Counted from the stretch's first letter, positions 24,915 through 34,390 are shown. The stretch: 64,000 nt of DNA from an uncultured bacterium (GCA_903912525.1 CAIWHK010000040.1:62001-126000); one strand, 5' to 3'. The notes: generated from the letters alone by a model not told the origin. A program made the numbers and translations.

Positions 24915-26420
24915 ATGGTTCACCTCGCCGCCATCGACGTCGGCTCGAACGCCATTCGCATGGCAGTGGCGCGCGTTACGGCACCGGACCAGATCGAGGT
25001 CATCGAGAACGTCCGTGCCCCGGTGCGCCTGGGCAGCGACACGTTCACCGCCGGCCAGATCAGCGAACCGACAATGCAGGCCGCCGTCGACGCCTTCATC
25101 CGCTTTCGCAAGGTAGTGGCTGATTTTTCCGTGGGTCCACTGCGCGCCGTCGGCACCAGCGCCCTGCGCGAGGCACGCAACAGCGATGTCCTGGTGGACC
25201 GCATCGCCCGCGAGACGGGTGTGGCCATCGAGGTCATCAGCGGCGAGGAAGAGGCGCGCCTGATCCACCTGGCGGTCGGCCGCGCCCTCGACCTGCGCGA
25301 CCGATGCGCGATCCTGGTCGATATCGGCGGCGGCAGCGTCGAGGTCACCCTCTCCGAAGACGATGCCATCATCTCGTCCGAGAGCTACCGGATGGGAACC
25401 GTTCGCTTGCTCAAGAAATTCGACGAAGCCGCCAGTTCGCGCCCGTCCTTCACCAGGCTGGTGCGGGACTATGCCGAGGCGACCCGCCGCCGCATCGACC
25501 ACGAGATCGACGGCAAGGAGGTACACATCTGCATCGGAACGGGCGGTAACCTCGAGGAAATGGGCGAGTTGCGCAAACAACTGTTCAAGCGCGACAGCGC
25601 GCGGGTGATCACCGTGCGGGAATTGGCCGACCTCATCGAAGTTCTCGAGGGCATGACCGTCCAGGAGCGCATCACCGAACTGGGATTGCGACCGGACCGT
25701 GCCGACGTGATCGTGCCCGCCTGCCTGGTCATGCACAGCATCGCCCGCATGGCCGCGGTCAAGGAAATCCAGATTCCCGGCGTGGGGCTCAAGGACGGGA
25801 TCCTGTGGGATCTCGTGTCCCAGCAGGAGTCGCCACGCCTGCCGCATCGCGACCAGGTCTGGTCGGCGGCCGTGCGCCTGGGCGAGAAGTACCAGTTCGA
25901 CCCGGGACACGGTCAATTGGTCTCGCGCCTGGCGGCCGGGATCTTCGACCAGACGGAGGGGCTGCACGGCCTGCATGCAGATGACCGCCTGGTGCTCGAG
26001 GTGGCCGCGCTGCTCCACGACGTCGGTCATTTCATCAATGCGATCGATCACGACCGGCACGGCCACTATATCCTCAAGAACAACTTCCTGTTCGGACTCA
26101 CCGAACGGCAGCAGGCCGTCATCGCCAATATCGTCCGCTACCACCGGAAGACCGCGCCTACGCTCGAACACCACCACTACAGCGACCTGCCGCCGAAGGA
26201 CCGCCTGCTGGTCACCAAGCTGGCGGCCCTGTTGCGCCTGGCCGACGGCATCGACACCAGCCACACCGGACGCGTGCGCGATGTCAGGATTGCGAAAGTC
26301 AAGAACCGCTGGAGCCTGGTCATGGACGGCGAGGGCGATCTGGCATTGGAGAAGTGGACCCTGAAGAAGCGCCGGACCCTGTTCCAGGATGTCTTCGGCG
26401 TGGAGTTGCTGATCACCTGA
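24915..26420 (+). CDS. ppx: Ppx/GppA exopolyphosphatase or ppGpp phosphohydrolase
   Basis: A 501-residue member of the ASKHA fold: 'AAIDVGSNAIRMAVARV' (phosphate 1 loop, residues about 4-20), 'VISGEEEARLI', 'ILVDIGGGSVEVTL' (phosphate 2 loop) and 'ICIGTGGNLEEMG'. The C-terminal part (about 320-480) is an HD-type domain ('LLHDVGHFINAIDHDRHGHYIL') as in long Ppx/GppA enzymes. It hydrolyses polyphosphate end residues or pppGpp. AGAGG precedes the ATG at 24915. It leads a three-gene operon with CHAD and PPK1. Confidence 0.95.
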   Translation: MVHLAAIDVGSNAIRMAVARVTAPDQIEVIENVRAPVRLGSDTFTAGQISEPTMQAAVDAFIRFRKVVADFSVGPLRAVGTSALREARNSDVLVDRIARETGVAIEVISGEEEARLIHLAVGRALDLRDRCAILVDIGGGSVEVTLSEDDAIISSESYRMGTVRLLKKFDEAASSRPSFTRLVRDYAEATRRRIDHEIDGKEVHICIGTGGNLEEMGELRKQLFKRDSARVITVRELADLIEVLEGMTVQERITELGLRPDRADVIVPACLVMHSIARMAAVKEIQIPGVGLKDGILWDLVSQQESPRLPHRDQVWSAAVRLGEKYQFDPGHGQLVSRLAAGIFDQTEGLHGLHADDRLVLEVAALLHDVGHFINAIDHDRHGHYILKNNFLFGLTERQQAVIANIVRYHRKTAPTLEHHHYSDLPPKDRLLVTKLAALLRLADGIDTSHTGRVRDVRIAKVKNRWSLVMDGEGDLALEKWTLKKRRTLFQDVFGVELLIT

Positions 26421-26430
26421 GGAATGCACC

Positions 26431-27309
26431 ATGGAAGCCGTCCAGTTGTTCCTGACCGCCTTCGACCACCGCTGGGACACGTTTCGCATCCGGCTCGATG
26501 CCTGCCGGAAGGCGTCTTCCGAGGCGGCCGTCCATGACCTGCGGGTCGCCGCGCGCCGGCTTCTGGCCTTCGTCGAGATTGCGCACCTGCTGGATCCGCA
26601 CCCCCGCCTGTTGAAGATCCGGCGCGCCCTCAAGGACCTGATCGACGGGTTCGACGAACTGCGCGACGTTCAGGTGATGCTGGCCCTGCTGGACGATCAC
26701 AGCCGGGAAGTGCCGGAATTGGCGGAGTTGCGCGAACACCTGCAACTGCAGGAATCGCAACTGCTGCGCACGGCGCGCAAGGCGTCGAAAAAACTGGAAT
26801 TGCAGGAACTGCAACGGCGCATCAACCGCACCCGCGTCCGGCTCGATGCCGGCCGGATCGACCCTGTCGGCGGGCCGCATCCGTTCCAGGCCGTCGACAG
26901 CGCCTTTGCCGCCGCGCGCCTCTGCGACGACATGGTCGACCTGGACCAACCGGTCACCCTCCACCGGTTGCGCCTGGCGTTCAAGAAGTTCCGCTATCGC
27001 ATCGAGATCATCCATCCGGCGCTGCCGGGCCTGCCCGAGGATCACCTGGCGCGGATGCACGCGTTCCAGGCCAGGATGGGAGACATCCAGGACGCTGATT
27101 CGTTCCTGGTCCTCCTCGCGGAATTCGCCGACCAGAAACCGGAGTTCGACAGCGGACCGTCCCGCGCGTTCTACGAGCAACTGCGGCGCCATGCGCTGGC
27201 GGCGTTCGTGCAAGAGCGACCGGACCTCAAGACGTTCTGGCGGGCCGCGCCCGACCGGGCGTTCCCCTGGAGCCGGCGGCCGCCCCGTCACAAGGTGGAT
27301 CCAGCATGA
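26431..27309 (+). CDS. CHAD domain protein, likely polyphosphate-binding
   Basis: A 292-residue all-helical protein with a CHAD domain over most of its length. The basic, His-containing helices are readable: 'AVHDLRVAARRLLAFVEI', 'LKDLIDGFDELRDVQVML', 'LHRLRLAFKKFRYRIEI', 'MGDIQDADSFLVLL'. CHAD domains bind polyphosphate through Lys/Arg/His-lined surfaces and localise to polyphosphate granules in Ralstonia. Here it lies between ppx (10 bp) and ppk (ATGA overlap), so a granule or enzyme-assisting role is likely. Confidence 0.93.
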   Translation: MEAVQLFLTAFDHRWDTFRIRLDACRKASSEAAVHDLRVAARRLLAFVEIAHLLDPHPRLLKIRRALKDLIDGFDELRDVQVMLALLDDHSREVPELAELREHLQLQESQLLRTARKASKKLELQELQRRINRTRVRLDAGRIDPVGGPHPFQAVDSAFAAARLCDDMVDLDQPVTLHRLRLAFKKFRYRIEIIHPALPGLPEDHLARMHAFQARMGDIQDADSFLVLLAEFADQKPEFDSGPSRAFYEQLRRHALAAFVQERPDLKTFWRAAPDRAFPWSRRPPRHKVDPA

Positions 27310-29420
27310 CCGACGGCAAGCACAGTCCCGCGCTCGACGCGCCCGCGCTGTACGTCAACCGGGAGCTGAGCCTGCTCGAGTTCCAGCGCCGCGTCCTGGA
27401 GGAAGCCCAGGATACCCGCAACCCGCTGCTGGAACGGCTCAAGTTCCTGGCCATCCTCGGGTCCAACCTGGACGAGTTTTTCATGGTGCGGGTGTCGGGC
27501 ATCCTTCGGCAGGTGGAGGCCGGGGTCGTTGCGCCGACCCTCAACGGCATGACGCCGCGCGAGGAACTGGCCGCCATCCGCAAGCTGGCGCTCGAGTTGT
27601 TCGAAGCCGCGCAGCATCACCTGAACCGGAAGATCCTGGTCCGCCTCAACCGCGAAGGCATCCATGTCCTGGACTACCCGCGGCTCACGGCCGCCCAGAA
27701 GACGCGGGCCGACACGTATTTCCGGGAAGTCGTCCACCCGGTCCTGACGCCGCTGGCGGTGGATCCGGGGCACCCGTTTCCCCACATCTCGAACCTGAGC
27801 CTGAACCTTGCGATCGTCATCCGCGACCACAAGGGTCGCGAGCGCTTCGCCCGCCTGAAGGTGCCCGACACGCTGCCCCGGCTGATCCCGCTCAAGCGGT
27901 CATCCGGAGGCGAGCGCAAGGACGGCACCGTGCCGCACCACCACTATTTCGTGTGGCTCGAGCAGGTCATCATGGCGAACCTCAAGCCGCTGTTCACGGG
28001 CATGGAGGTGGTGTCCGCGCATCCGTTCCGGGTCGTTCGCGATGCCGACATCGAGATCCAGGAGATCGAGGCCGACGACCTGCTCGAGACGATGCAGCAG
28101 GGGATCCGGCGCCGGAAGTTCGGCTCGGTCGTCCAGGTTTCGATCTACGACAGCATGCCCGAAAACATCCGCGAGCTCCTGCTCGACAACCTGGAGATCA
28201 AGCCGACGGACCTGTTCGTGGTCCAGAGCCCGCTCGGCCTCAGTTCGTTGTGGCAGGTCTACAACGGCGTCGAGCATCACGCGCTCAAGTTCCCGCCCTA
28301 CCGGCCGTTCGTGCCCCGGCCGTTCCGGAAGATCCAGCAGACGAGTGATGTGTTCGACGCCATCCGCAAGGGCAATATCCTCCTGCACCACCCCTACGAC
28401 TCGTTCGACCCGGTGGTGGACTTCCTGAATGCCGCGGCCCGTGATCCGCATGTGCTGGCGATCAAGCAGACCCTGTACCGCGTCGGACGGAACTCGCCCG
28501 TCGTGGATGCCCTGCTCGAGGCCAACGAACGCGGGAAACAGGTCGCCGTTCTGGTCGAACTGAACGCGCGCTTCGACGAAGAGAGCAACATCGGCTGGGC
28601 GCAGAAACTGGAGCAGGTGGGCGTCCATGTCGTGTACGGCCTGATCGGCCTCAAGACGCACAGCAAGATCGCGATGGTTGTCCGCCGCGAGGGCGAGGGC
28701 ATCCGTCGGTACCTGCACATGGCGACCGGGAACTACAACCCCGTCACCGCGCGTCTCTACGAGGACATCGGCATGTTCACGTGCGACGAGACCATGGGCA
28801 TCGACGCCACCGACCTGTTCAACTACCTGACCGGGTATTCCACGAAGCACGACTACCAGAAGCTGTTGATCGCGCCCGTCACGCTGCGCACGCGCCTGGA
28901 GGCGCTGATCGAGCGCGAGACCCTGTACGCCGAGGCCGGCCGCAAGGCGCACATCATCCTGAAGGCCAATTCGCTGGTCGACCCGCCGATGATCCGCCTG
29001 CTCTACACGGCGTCGCAGGCCGGGGTCCGCATCGACCTGTTCATCCGCGGCATCTGTTGCCTGAGGCCGGGCGTGCCCGGGGTGAGCGACAACATCCGCG
29101 TCACCAGCACGGTCGGCCGCTACCTGGAGCACAGCCGCATCTTCTATTTCCTCAACAACGGGGATGAAGAAGTCTATCTGGGCAGCGCCGACCTGATGCA
29201 GCGCAACCTGAACCATCGCGTCGAGGTGGTCTTCCCGGTCGAACGCCGCGAGCACATCCGCTACCTGCGCGACCATGCGCTCGAGGCCTACAAGCACGAC
29301 AATTTCAAGGTGCGCGAGATGCAGGCCGACGGCACCTACCGCCGGGTCGAGTCGGACAAGGACGCCGACCACCAGAGCGCGCACGATTACCTGGCGCGGC
29401 TGCGGTCGCGGATGAAGTAG
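27306..29420 (+). CDS. ppk: polyphosphate kinase 1
   Basis: A 704-residue PPK1, about the usual length. The N-terminal domain begins 'YVNRELSLLEFQRRVLEEAQD... LLERLKFLAILGSNLDEFFMVRV'. The two histidines of the catalytic core are His471 ('YLHMATGNYNP', the autophosphorylated one in the family) and His609 ('LEHSRIFYFLN'). It makes polyphosphate from ATP reversibly. The ATG overlaps the CHAD stop. Ppx, CHAD and PPK1 together form a complete polyphosphate turnover operon. Confidence 0.97.
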   Translation: MTDGKHSPALDAPALYVNRELSLLEFQRRVLEEAQDTRNPLLERLKFLAILGSNLDEFFMVRVSGILRQVEAGVVAPTLNGMTPREELAAIRKLALELFEAAQHHLNRKILVRLNREGIHVLDYPRLTAAQKTRADTYFREVVHPVLTPLAVDPGHPFPHISNLSLNLAIVIRDHKGRERFARLKVPDTLPRLIPLKRSSGGERKDGTVPHHHYFVWLEQVIMANLKPLFTGMEVVSAHPFRVVRDADIEIQEIEADDLLETMQQGIRRRKFGSVVQVSIYDSMPENIRELLLDNLEIKPTDLFVVQSPLGLSSLWQVYNGVEHHALKFPPYRPFVPRPFRKIQQTSDVFDAIRKGNILLHHPYDSFDPVVDFLNAAARDPHVLAIKQTLYRVGRNSPVVDALLEANERGKQVAVLVELNARFDEESNIGWAQKLEQVGVHVVYGLIGLKTHSKIAMVVRREGEGIRRYLHMATGNYNPVTARLYEDIGMFTCDETMGIDATDLFNYLTGYSTKHDYQKLLIAPVTLRTRLEALIERETLYAEAGRKAHIILKANSLVDPPMIRLLYTASQAGVRIDLFIRGICCLRPGVPGVSDNIRVTSTVGRYLEHSRIFYFLNNGDEEVYLGSADLMQRNLNHRVEVVFPVERREHIRYLRDHALEAYKHDNFKVREMQADGTYRRVESDKDADHQSAHDYLARLRSRMK

Positions 29421-29532
29421 GGATCCGGCCGGCGCCGGAATTCACCGACTATTGATCGTTCCATAACGTCCCGGTGACGCGACAACCCTACCATGCCAAC
29501 GGTAGCTCGGACCCTGAGCCCGGGAGGCCGTG

Positions 29533-30741
29533 ATGCGTGTCGCCATTTTTGCCGAGACGTTCCTGCCGAAGTGGGATGGTGTCGCCAACACCGTCTGTCA
29601 TCTCCTGGATTACCTTGCCGCCGAAGGCCACGAGTCGCTGATGATCGCCCCCGAGGGCGCCCCCGAGCGCTATGCCGACACGCCCATCCTGGGGCGACCG
29701 TGCTTCGCCCTGCCGTGGTACCCGGCGCTGCGCCTGGTGGCCCCGCGCCCGAACCTCGGCATCGAGATCCACGACTTCCGGCCCGACATCGTCCACCTGG
29801 TGAACCCGGCGCTGCTGGGCGTCGCCGGCCTGCGCCGCGCCCGCGAAGCGAACGTGCCGGTCGTGGCGTCCTACCACACCGACCTGCCCGGCTACCTCGA
29901 CAAGTACAACCTGACCGCGTTCCGCGACTTCGTCTGGAACTACTTCCGGTGGGTCCACAACCAGGCCGACCTGAACCTGTGCCCGACCCGCACCATCAAG
30001 CGCCAGCTCGAGGAGCAGGGTTTCGAGCGGATGGAGATCTGGGGGCGGGGTGTCGACAGCAGGCGCTTCAACCCGGCCAAGCGGTCGCGGGAGTGGCGCG
30101 AACGCCTCAGCGCCGGCCATCCCGGGGCGCCCCTGCTGGTCTACGTGGGCCGACTCGCGATCGAGAAACGCGTCGACGTGTTGCGGACAGTGATGGCCGA
30201 CCTGCCGGAAGTCCGGCTCGCCATCGTCGGTGACGGGCCGGAACGGGCCGGGCTCGAGGCCCTGTTCGCCGGCACCAACACCGTCTTCACCGGCCTTCTG
30301 CGTGGCGATGACCTGGCCTGCGCCTATGCCGCCGGCGACATCTTCGTGTTTCCCGGCGAGAACGAGACGTTCGGCAATGTCGTCCTGGAGGCGATGGCCT
30401 CGGGCCTGCCCGCGCTGGTCGCCGCCCACAGCGGCCTGAAGGACCACACCCACAACGGCCACAACGGCTACCAGTTCGAGCCGGGCAACGGCGCGCAGCT
30501 GGCCACGCTCGTGCGCTGGCTGCTGATCGATGCCGCCTATCGGGACCGGCTCGCGCGCAACGCCCTCGCGTATGCGCGGGAGATGACCTGGCAAAGAAAC
30601 CTGGACGGGTTGATGGGCCACTACGAGCAGTTGGTTGAAGCGAGGCGCGGCCGAAGCGCACCGGCCTGGCGTCCCGGTCCCGACGAGGCCGCCGCGGCCG
30701 GCGAGCTCACCCTGGAGAGGCTCCTGGGGCGGGGGGCCTAG
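29533..30741 (+). CDS. GT4 family glycosyltransferase
   Basis: A 402-residue GT-B enzyme. The acceptor domain begins 'RVAIFAETFLPKWDGVANTVCHLLDYLAAEGHE'; the donor domain has 'LLVYVGRLAIEKRVDVL', 'VFTGLLRGDDLACAYAAGDIFVFPGENETFGNVVLEAMASGLPALVA', whose EX7E motif is typical of GT4. It resembles mannosyl- or sulfoquinovosyl-diacylglycerol-type transferases (MgtA/SqdX-like), so a glycolipid product is plausible. GGGAGG supports the ATG at 29533; a GTG one codon earlier is too close. Its TAG shares CTAG with the convergent small gene. Confidence 0.9.
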   Translation: MRVAIFAETFLPKWDGVANTVCHLLDYLAAEGHESLMIAPEGAPERYADTPILGRPCFALPWYPALRLVAPRPNLGIEIHDFRPDIVHLVNPALLGVAGLRRAREANVPVVASYHTDLPGYLDKYNLTAFRDFVWNYFRWVHNQADLNLCPTRTIKRQLEEQGFERMEIWGRGVDSRRFNPAKRSREWRERLSAGHPGAPLLVYVGRLAIEKRVDVLRTVMADLPEVRLAIVGDGPERAGLEALFAGTNTVFTGLLRGDDLACAYAAGDIFVFPGENETFGNVVLEAMASGLPALVAAHSGLKDHTHNGHNGYQFEPGNGAQLATLVRWLLIDAAYRDRLARNALAYAREMTWQRNLDGLMGHYEQLVEARRGRSAPAWRPGPDEAAAAGELTLERLLGRGA

Positions 30742-30899
30742 AGCTTCTCGGGCTTGCAGAGCCACTTCTTCTGGTTGGCGGCCCGCCCGCAGTCATGGCA
30801 GACGTAGGCGGGCTTCGCCACGATGGATTTGAGGAGCTCGAGTTCCTTCACATACTGCTGCGGTTTCCACTTGCACAGCGTCTTGTCCTTGGCAGCCAT
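30738..30899 (-). CDS. small zinc-binding-type protein
   Basis: A 53-residue protein, MAAKDKTLCKWK at the start, with 'CHDCGRAANQKKWLCKPEKL' at the end: three clustered Cys plus His resemble a small zinc site. GGAGGGCGG directly precedes the ATG. Similar short Cys-rich proteins occur in Deltaproteobacteria and relatives, without known function. It lies 68 bp downstream of the helicase gene on the same strand and may be cotranscribed with it. Confidence 0.75.
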   Translation of the reverse strand: MAAKDKTLCKWKPQQYVKELELLKSIVAKPAYVCHDCGRAANQKKWLCKPEKL

Positions 30900-30967
30900 C
30901 CCGCCCTCCGGATTCCCGAGCCCATCCCGATGCACGGGGAATCCCCGTGCCGCTTCACCGATCCCGG

Positions 30968-32419
30968 CTACCTCGGCCGCCCGAAGCGGCGCTGCCCGGT
31001 GGAACTGGTCGTGCTCGTCGCGGGCTTCGGCGCGGACACGCTCTGCGTATTCTGCGTGTTCGCGCTGCGCGGCACACTGGTCGACGCCGCGGCGCCCGAA
31101 CCCTGGTTCCGCTGCCCCGGGTTGCCGCCGGCCGTGCGCGGCGCCGCGTACGGACGCGCCGCCGGCCGGGCCGGACGCGCGCTACGGTCCGAACGCGCCG
31201 GGCGATCCGACCGCTCAGCCCGCTGCGGCTGCCGGTCCCAGTTCCCGTCGCGCGCCATCGCCGGGCGATTCCCGCGCGGGGGCGTCGAGCCGTAGTCGAA
31301 CCCATCGAGCAACCGGCGCTCGATCTTCGTGCCCAGCACGCGCTCGATGCCGCGCACCAAAGGCTCATCTTCCGGCGTCGTGAACGTGAACGCCTCGCCG
31401 GTCAGCTCCGCGCGGCCCGTGCGGCCGATGCGGTGCGTGTAGGCCTCGACCGTCGACGGCATGTCGTAGTTGATGACGTGCGAGATCGCGCTGATGTCGA
31501 TGCCGCGCGCCGCCAGGTCGGTGGCCACGAGGATATCGTAGCGATCCTTCTTGAATCCCTCGAGGGCGGCCTGCCGGCGGTTCTGCGTCATGTTGCCCTG
31601 CAGCGCGCTGACACGGTGGCCCTTCGTTTCCAGCACTTCGGCCAGATGACGCGCCCGGCGCTTGGTGCGCGTGAAGATGAGCACCTTGCCGGTGGCCACG
31701 CGCTCGAGCATCTCGATCAGCAGCGCGCCCTTGCTGTTCTCGCGCATCGGGTACAGCGCGTGCGACACGGTTGCGGCCGGACGCGAGTTGCCGATCTCGA
31801 TCGGCACCGGGTTGCGCAGGATCTGGTCGGCCAGGTTGCGGATGTCGTTCGGCATCGTGGCCGAGAAGAACAGCGTCTGCCGCTGCGTGGGTAGCTTCGC
31901 GATGATGCGCCGCACGTCGGGCAAAAATCCCATGTCGCACATCTGGTCGGCTTCGTCCACGACCAGCACCTCGACGGCCCGCAGGTCGATGGTGCCGCAA
32001 TCCACGTGGTCCAGCAGGCGGCCCGGGCAGGCGACGACGATGTCGACGCCGTGCCGCAGCTTCTCGTCCTGCGGACGCTTGCTCATGCCGCCGTACAGCG
32101 CCACGCCGTTCAGCCCGACGGCGCCGCCGAACTGCGCGCCTGCTTCACGGATCTGCTCGGCCAGTTCGCGCGTCGGCGCCAGGATCAGGCAGCGCGGTCC
32201 GCGCGGACCCATCAGGCGCGGCCCGTTGGCCAGCCGATGGGCGATGGGCAGCATGAACGCCGCCGTCTTGCCGGTGCCCGTCTGGGCGATGCCCAGCACG
32301 TCATGGCCTTCCATCACGATGGGGATGGCCTTGGCCTGGATGGGCGTGGGCTTGGTGTAGCCGGCCTTGGTGACCGCGGCCTGCAGGCGACGGTCGAGTT
32401 CGAAGTTGGTGAAACTCAA
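30968..32419 (-). CDS. rhlE: DEAD-box RNA helicase, RhlE-like
   Basis: A 483-residue helicase with all core motifs: Q motif 'GYTKPTPIQAKAIP', I 'AQTGTGKT', II 'DEAD', III 'SAT', V 'ATDLAARGIDI', VI 'HRIGRTGRA'. The C-terminal 100 residues are Arg/Ser/Ala-rich and disordered, as in RhlE proteins. The start is taken at TTG 32419 (then SFTNFELD), with GGAGA about 10 nt upstream; extending further would add a stretch unlike any helicase. Role: RNA remodelling in ribosome assembly, decay or cold adaptation. Confidence 0.93.
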   Translation of the reverse strand: MSFTNFELDRRLQAAVTKAGYTKPTPIQAKAIPIVMEGHDVLGIAQTGTGKTAAFMLPIAHRLANGPRLMGPRGPRCLILAPTRELAEQIREAGAQFGGAVGLNGVALYGGMSKRPQDEKLRHGVDIVVACPGRLLDHVDCGTIDLRAVEVLVVDEADQMCDMGFLPDVRRIIAKLPTQRQTLFFSATMPNDIRNLADQILRNPVPIEIGNSRPAATVSHALYPMRENSKGALLIEMLERVATGKVLIFTRTKRRARHLAEVLETKGHRVSALQGNMTQNRRQAALEGFKKDRYDILVATDLAARGIDISAISHVINYDMPSTVEAYTHRIGRTGRAELTGEAFTFTTPEDEPLVRGIERVLGTKIERRLLDGFDYGSTPPRGNRPAMARDGNWDRQPQRAERSDRPARSDRSARPARPAARPYAAPRTAGGNPGQRNQGSGAAASTSVPRSANTQNTQSVSAPKPATSTTSSTGQRRFGRPR

Positions 32420-32774
32420 TGTAGAGGTCTCCGATGTTGGTCTGGTTGCACGGATGTCCCCACACACCACACAGGAACGGGCGTATCCCGTCACCAGGTG
32501 CGCGCTGGCTTCGTTCAGGGGGAACAGGCAGACAAAGCCGACAAGGCCGGTAAGCCTGAGGTCCCATTCGAAGTCGGATTGGAACACCGTGTCCCGCCGC
32601 AGCGCGGCGGTCCCGCCCGGTGCGGGTCCAGGCCAGAAGGATGGCAGAGGAATCGCCCAAGCGGCATGGCTGCGTTGCTCAAAAGGCACGTCCGCCATGT
32701 AGGGACAAGATGGTGGAAATTGTCCGAATCCGCAAGTGATGAATTTGTAACGCGTTCGGCCGATACGCTTTCGG
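32420..32774. other. untranslated gap between divergent genes
   Basis: No supported gene. It holds the 5' leader and promoter of the minus-strand helicase. A small dyad CGGGCGTATCCCG is near 32475. I saw no clear riboswitch or cold-shock element. Confidence 0.4.
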
Positions 32775-32804
32775 TTGCGGCGCGCAGGGCCGTGTCACTA
32801 TATG
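32775..32804 (+). promoter_or_regulatory. candidate sigma-70-like promoter
   Basis: TTGCGG and TATATG are separated by 18 bp, 48 bp before the ATG of the next gene, and a GAGGA ribosome binding site lies between. The hexamers match the general consensus only partly. Confidence 0.4.
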
Positions 32805-32851
32805 GGGAGCCAAGTTAGCCGTTTCGTGCGGACCCCGGCAGAGGATGCAGA

Positions 32852-33331
32852 ATGAAGGACAAAATCGACGCCATGGCCCAGTCAGCCAAGGACTTGGCGG
32901 GCAAGGCGCAGGAGAAGGCCGGCGACGGCGCCACCGCCGCCAGGGACGCCCTCGGCCGCCTGGGCGCCCTGGGCCCGGTCAGCGCCGAGATGGCCAAGAC
33001 CATCGCCGACGACCTCAACGAACTGCTCCCCGCCATCGGCAAGGCCGGCTACAAGGTGCAGGGCATCGACCTGGACGTGGCCATCCCCCCGCACATCGCC
33101 GTGCACTGCCAGCTCCTGAGCGAGGTCGCCGACGCCGACCGCGAAGCCCTGCTCGCCTCCCTCGACGGCCGCCGCCTGGCCACAGGCGCCATCCGCGCGC
33201 TGTTCCAGGTGGCGGACATCCAAAAGCGGCTGGTGGCCGGATCGCTCAAGCCGGTGGATGTGATCCTCGATCTTGGCGTGAATCCCGGGGTGAAGGTGCG
33301 GTATCGGGAGGGTGAGCCGCGGGTGGCTTGA
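32852..33331 (+). CDS. conserved-looking hypothetical protein
   Basis: A 159-residue protein without signal peptide or membrane helix. The first 60 residues are helical and Ala-rich ('MAQSAKDLAGKAQEKAGDGATAARDALGRL'). The second part runs 'LLPAIGKAGYKVQGIDLDVAIPPHIAVHCQLL' and ends in a beta-rich 'DVILDLGVNPGVKVRYREGE'. GAGGA precedes the ATG. Codon use is as in the neighbours. Family not recognised. Confidence 0.75.
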   Translation: MKDKIDAMAQSAKDLAGKAQEKAGDGATAARDALGRLGALGPVSAEMAKTIADDLNELLPAIGKAGYKVQGIDLDVAIPPHIAVHCQLLSEVADADREALLASLDGRRLATGAIRALFQVADIQKRLVAGSLKPVDVILDLGVNPGVKVRYREGEPRVA

Positions 33332-33341
33332 TCGCGAAGCG

Positions 33342-33359
33342 AATTGCGCCGGCGCAAGT
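33342..33359. repeat. dispersed palindrome family, copy 6
   Basis: AATTGCGCCGGCGCAAGT: one left-arm change, intact right arm. It lies between two convergent genes, 10 bp after one stop and 9 bp before the other. Confidence 0.85.
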
Positions 33360-33367
33360 GCGGCAAA

Positions 33368-34006
33368 TCAGAATGCGCGCCCGAGTTGCATCTGCCGATG
33401 TTCGTCGGAGTGGGCCCGCAGGAGCGATGAGACGTCGGGCGATACGGTGGCGATGATCACCTGCACGCCCTGGCGGCGCGCGAACTTCATGGCCGGGACG
33501 AAGTCCGTGTCGCCGGTGACGAGGATGATCCTGTCGACGATATGCATGGAGGCAAGCCAGGCGACATCCAGGCCGATCTTGATGTCGACGCCCTTCTGGG
33601 TGAACTCGGGCTGGAAATCGTCTGCGCATACGGGCCGATTTGCTTTGACCAGGTCCCGCAGTCGGTGGCGCGGTATGGTCCAGCCCTCGAACACGAGCCG
33701 ACCCTTCCTGAACGCCATGTGCGGCGCGACCTCGAGGCGTCCGTGGAGCGATTGCCTGGCGCGCGCCGTATCGGTCGCGGCGAAGTTCACCACGCGCTGG
33801 TCAACGGGGTTGTTCCGGGTGCCCTCGAACGGGGGGCAGTCATCGTAGTAGATCCGGAACAGGTGCTCGTCCTTGCGCAACGTGCTGCGCGCGGCGTCAA
33901 TCACTTCCTCGGGTTCCACCAGGCGATGCCCGAGCGGCGCATGTGATTCATGGAGGAAGAAGCCGGCATCGATCAGCACGGCCACCTGGTAGGCGGATTT
34001 TGACAT
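33368..34006 (-). CDS. NYN-domain (LabA/PIN-like) protein
   Basis: A 212-residue protein with a NYN domain: 'VAVLIDAGFFLHE' (Asp13, first acidic residue), 'FRIYYDDCPPFEG', 'KGVDIKIGLDVAWLAS' and 'IILVTGDTDFVPAMKFARRQGVQVII'. The four-Asp arrangement is that of PIN-like metal-dependent RNases, so ribonuclease activity is likely. The substrate is unknown. The stop lies 9 bp from a palindromic repeat, and upstream is the 584-bp gap with four more copies. Its ribosome binding site is weak. Confidence 0.88.
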   Translation of the reverse strand: MSKSAYQVAVLIDAGFFLHESHAPLGHRLVEPEEVIDAARSTLRKDEHLFRIYYDDCPPFEGTRNNPVDQRVVNFAATDTARARQSLHGRLEVAPHMAFRKGRLVFEGWTIPRHRLRDLVKANRPVCADDFQPEFTQKGVDIKIGLDVAWLASMHIVDRIILVTGDTDFVPAMKFARRQGVQVIIATVSPDVSSLLRAHSDEHRQMQLGRAF

Positions 34007-34196
34007 GATGGTCGTTCCCCAAAAGAGCGATCCCCGGCCTGCACTTCGATAAGCAACGGCAGCCCGGGGACCTCTTATCGGTTCAGGGAGGATACGCCGG
34101 TTGCGGACGCGCGTCAACTTCCTGGCAGCCAGCGTGCCACGTGGCCCCATGGCGGGCTTGAAGCGCTCGGGCAACCGCGCCGGCGCCCCCTCTGGC

Positions 34197-34214
34197 ACTT
34201 GTGCCGGCGCAACG
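34197..34214. repeat. dispersed palindrome family, copy 7 (degenerate)
   Basis: ACTTGTGCCGGCGCAACG: left arm nearly intact, outer right arm lost. It is the first of four copies in the 584-bp gap (34007-34590) between divergent genes. Confidence 0.65.
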
Positions 34215-34356
34215 GCGCGCGGGCATCGCCGCTCCCCGCTGCGGAAGGGGGCCCAGGGGTGTGCCGACCCGCCGCGACCTGTTCGCCGCCGGCGACTGTT
34301 CCCGCCGCCCATGTTCACCGGATGCGACATCTGGCGCCACCCCCGGCGCAGAGTTG

Positions 34357-34374
34357 AGCTGCGCCGGCGCAAGT
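34357..34374. repeat. dispersed palindrome family, copy 8
   Basis: AGCTGCGCCGGCGCAAGT: changed left arm, intact right arm. The second of four copies in the gap; its centre is 34 bp from that of the next copy. Confidence 0.75.
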
Positions 34375-34390
34375 CTCACGCGGGTGGGAT

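Noticed and set aside
34177-34186. GCGCCGGCGC core without arms
   Set aside because: Only the 10-bp centre matches; such GC palindromes are common by chance in this composition, so it is not counted as a repeat copy.
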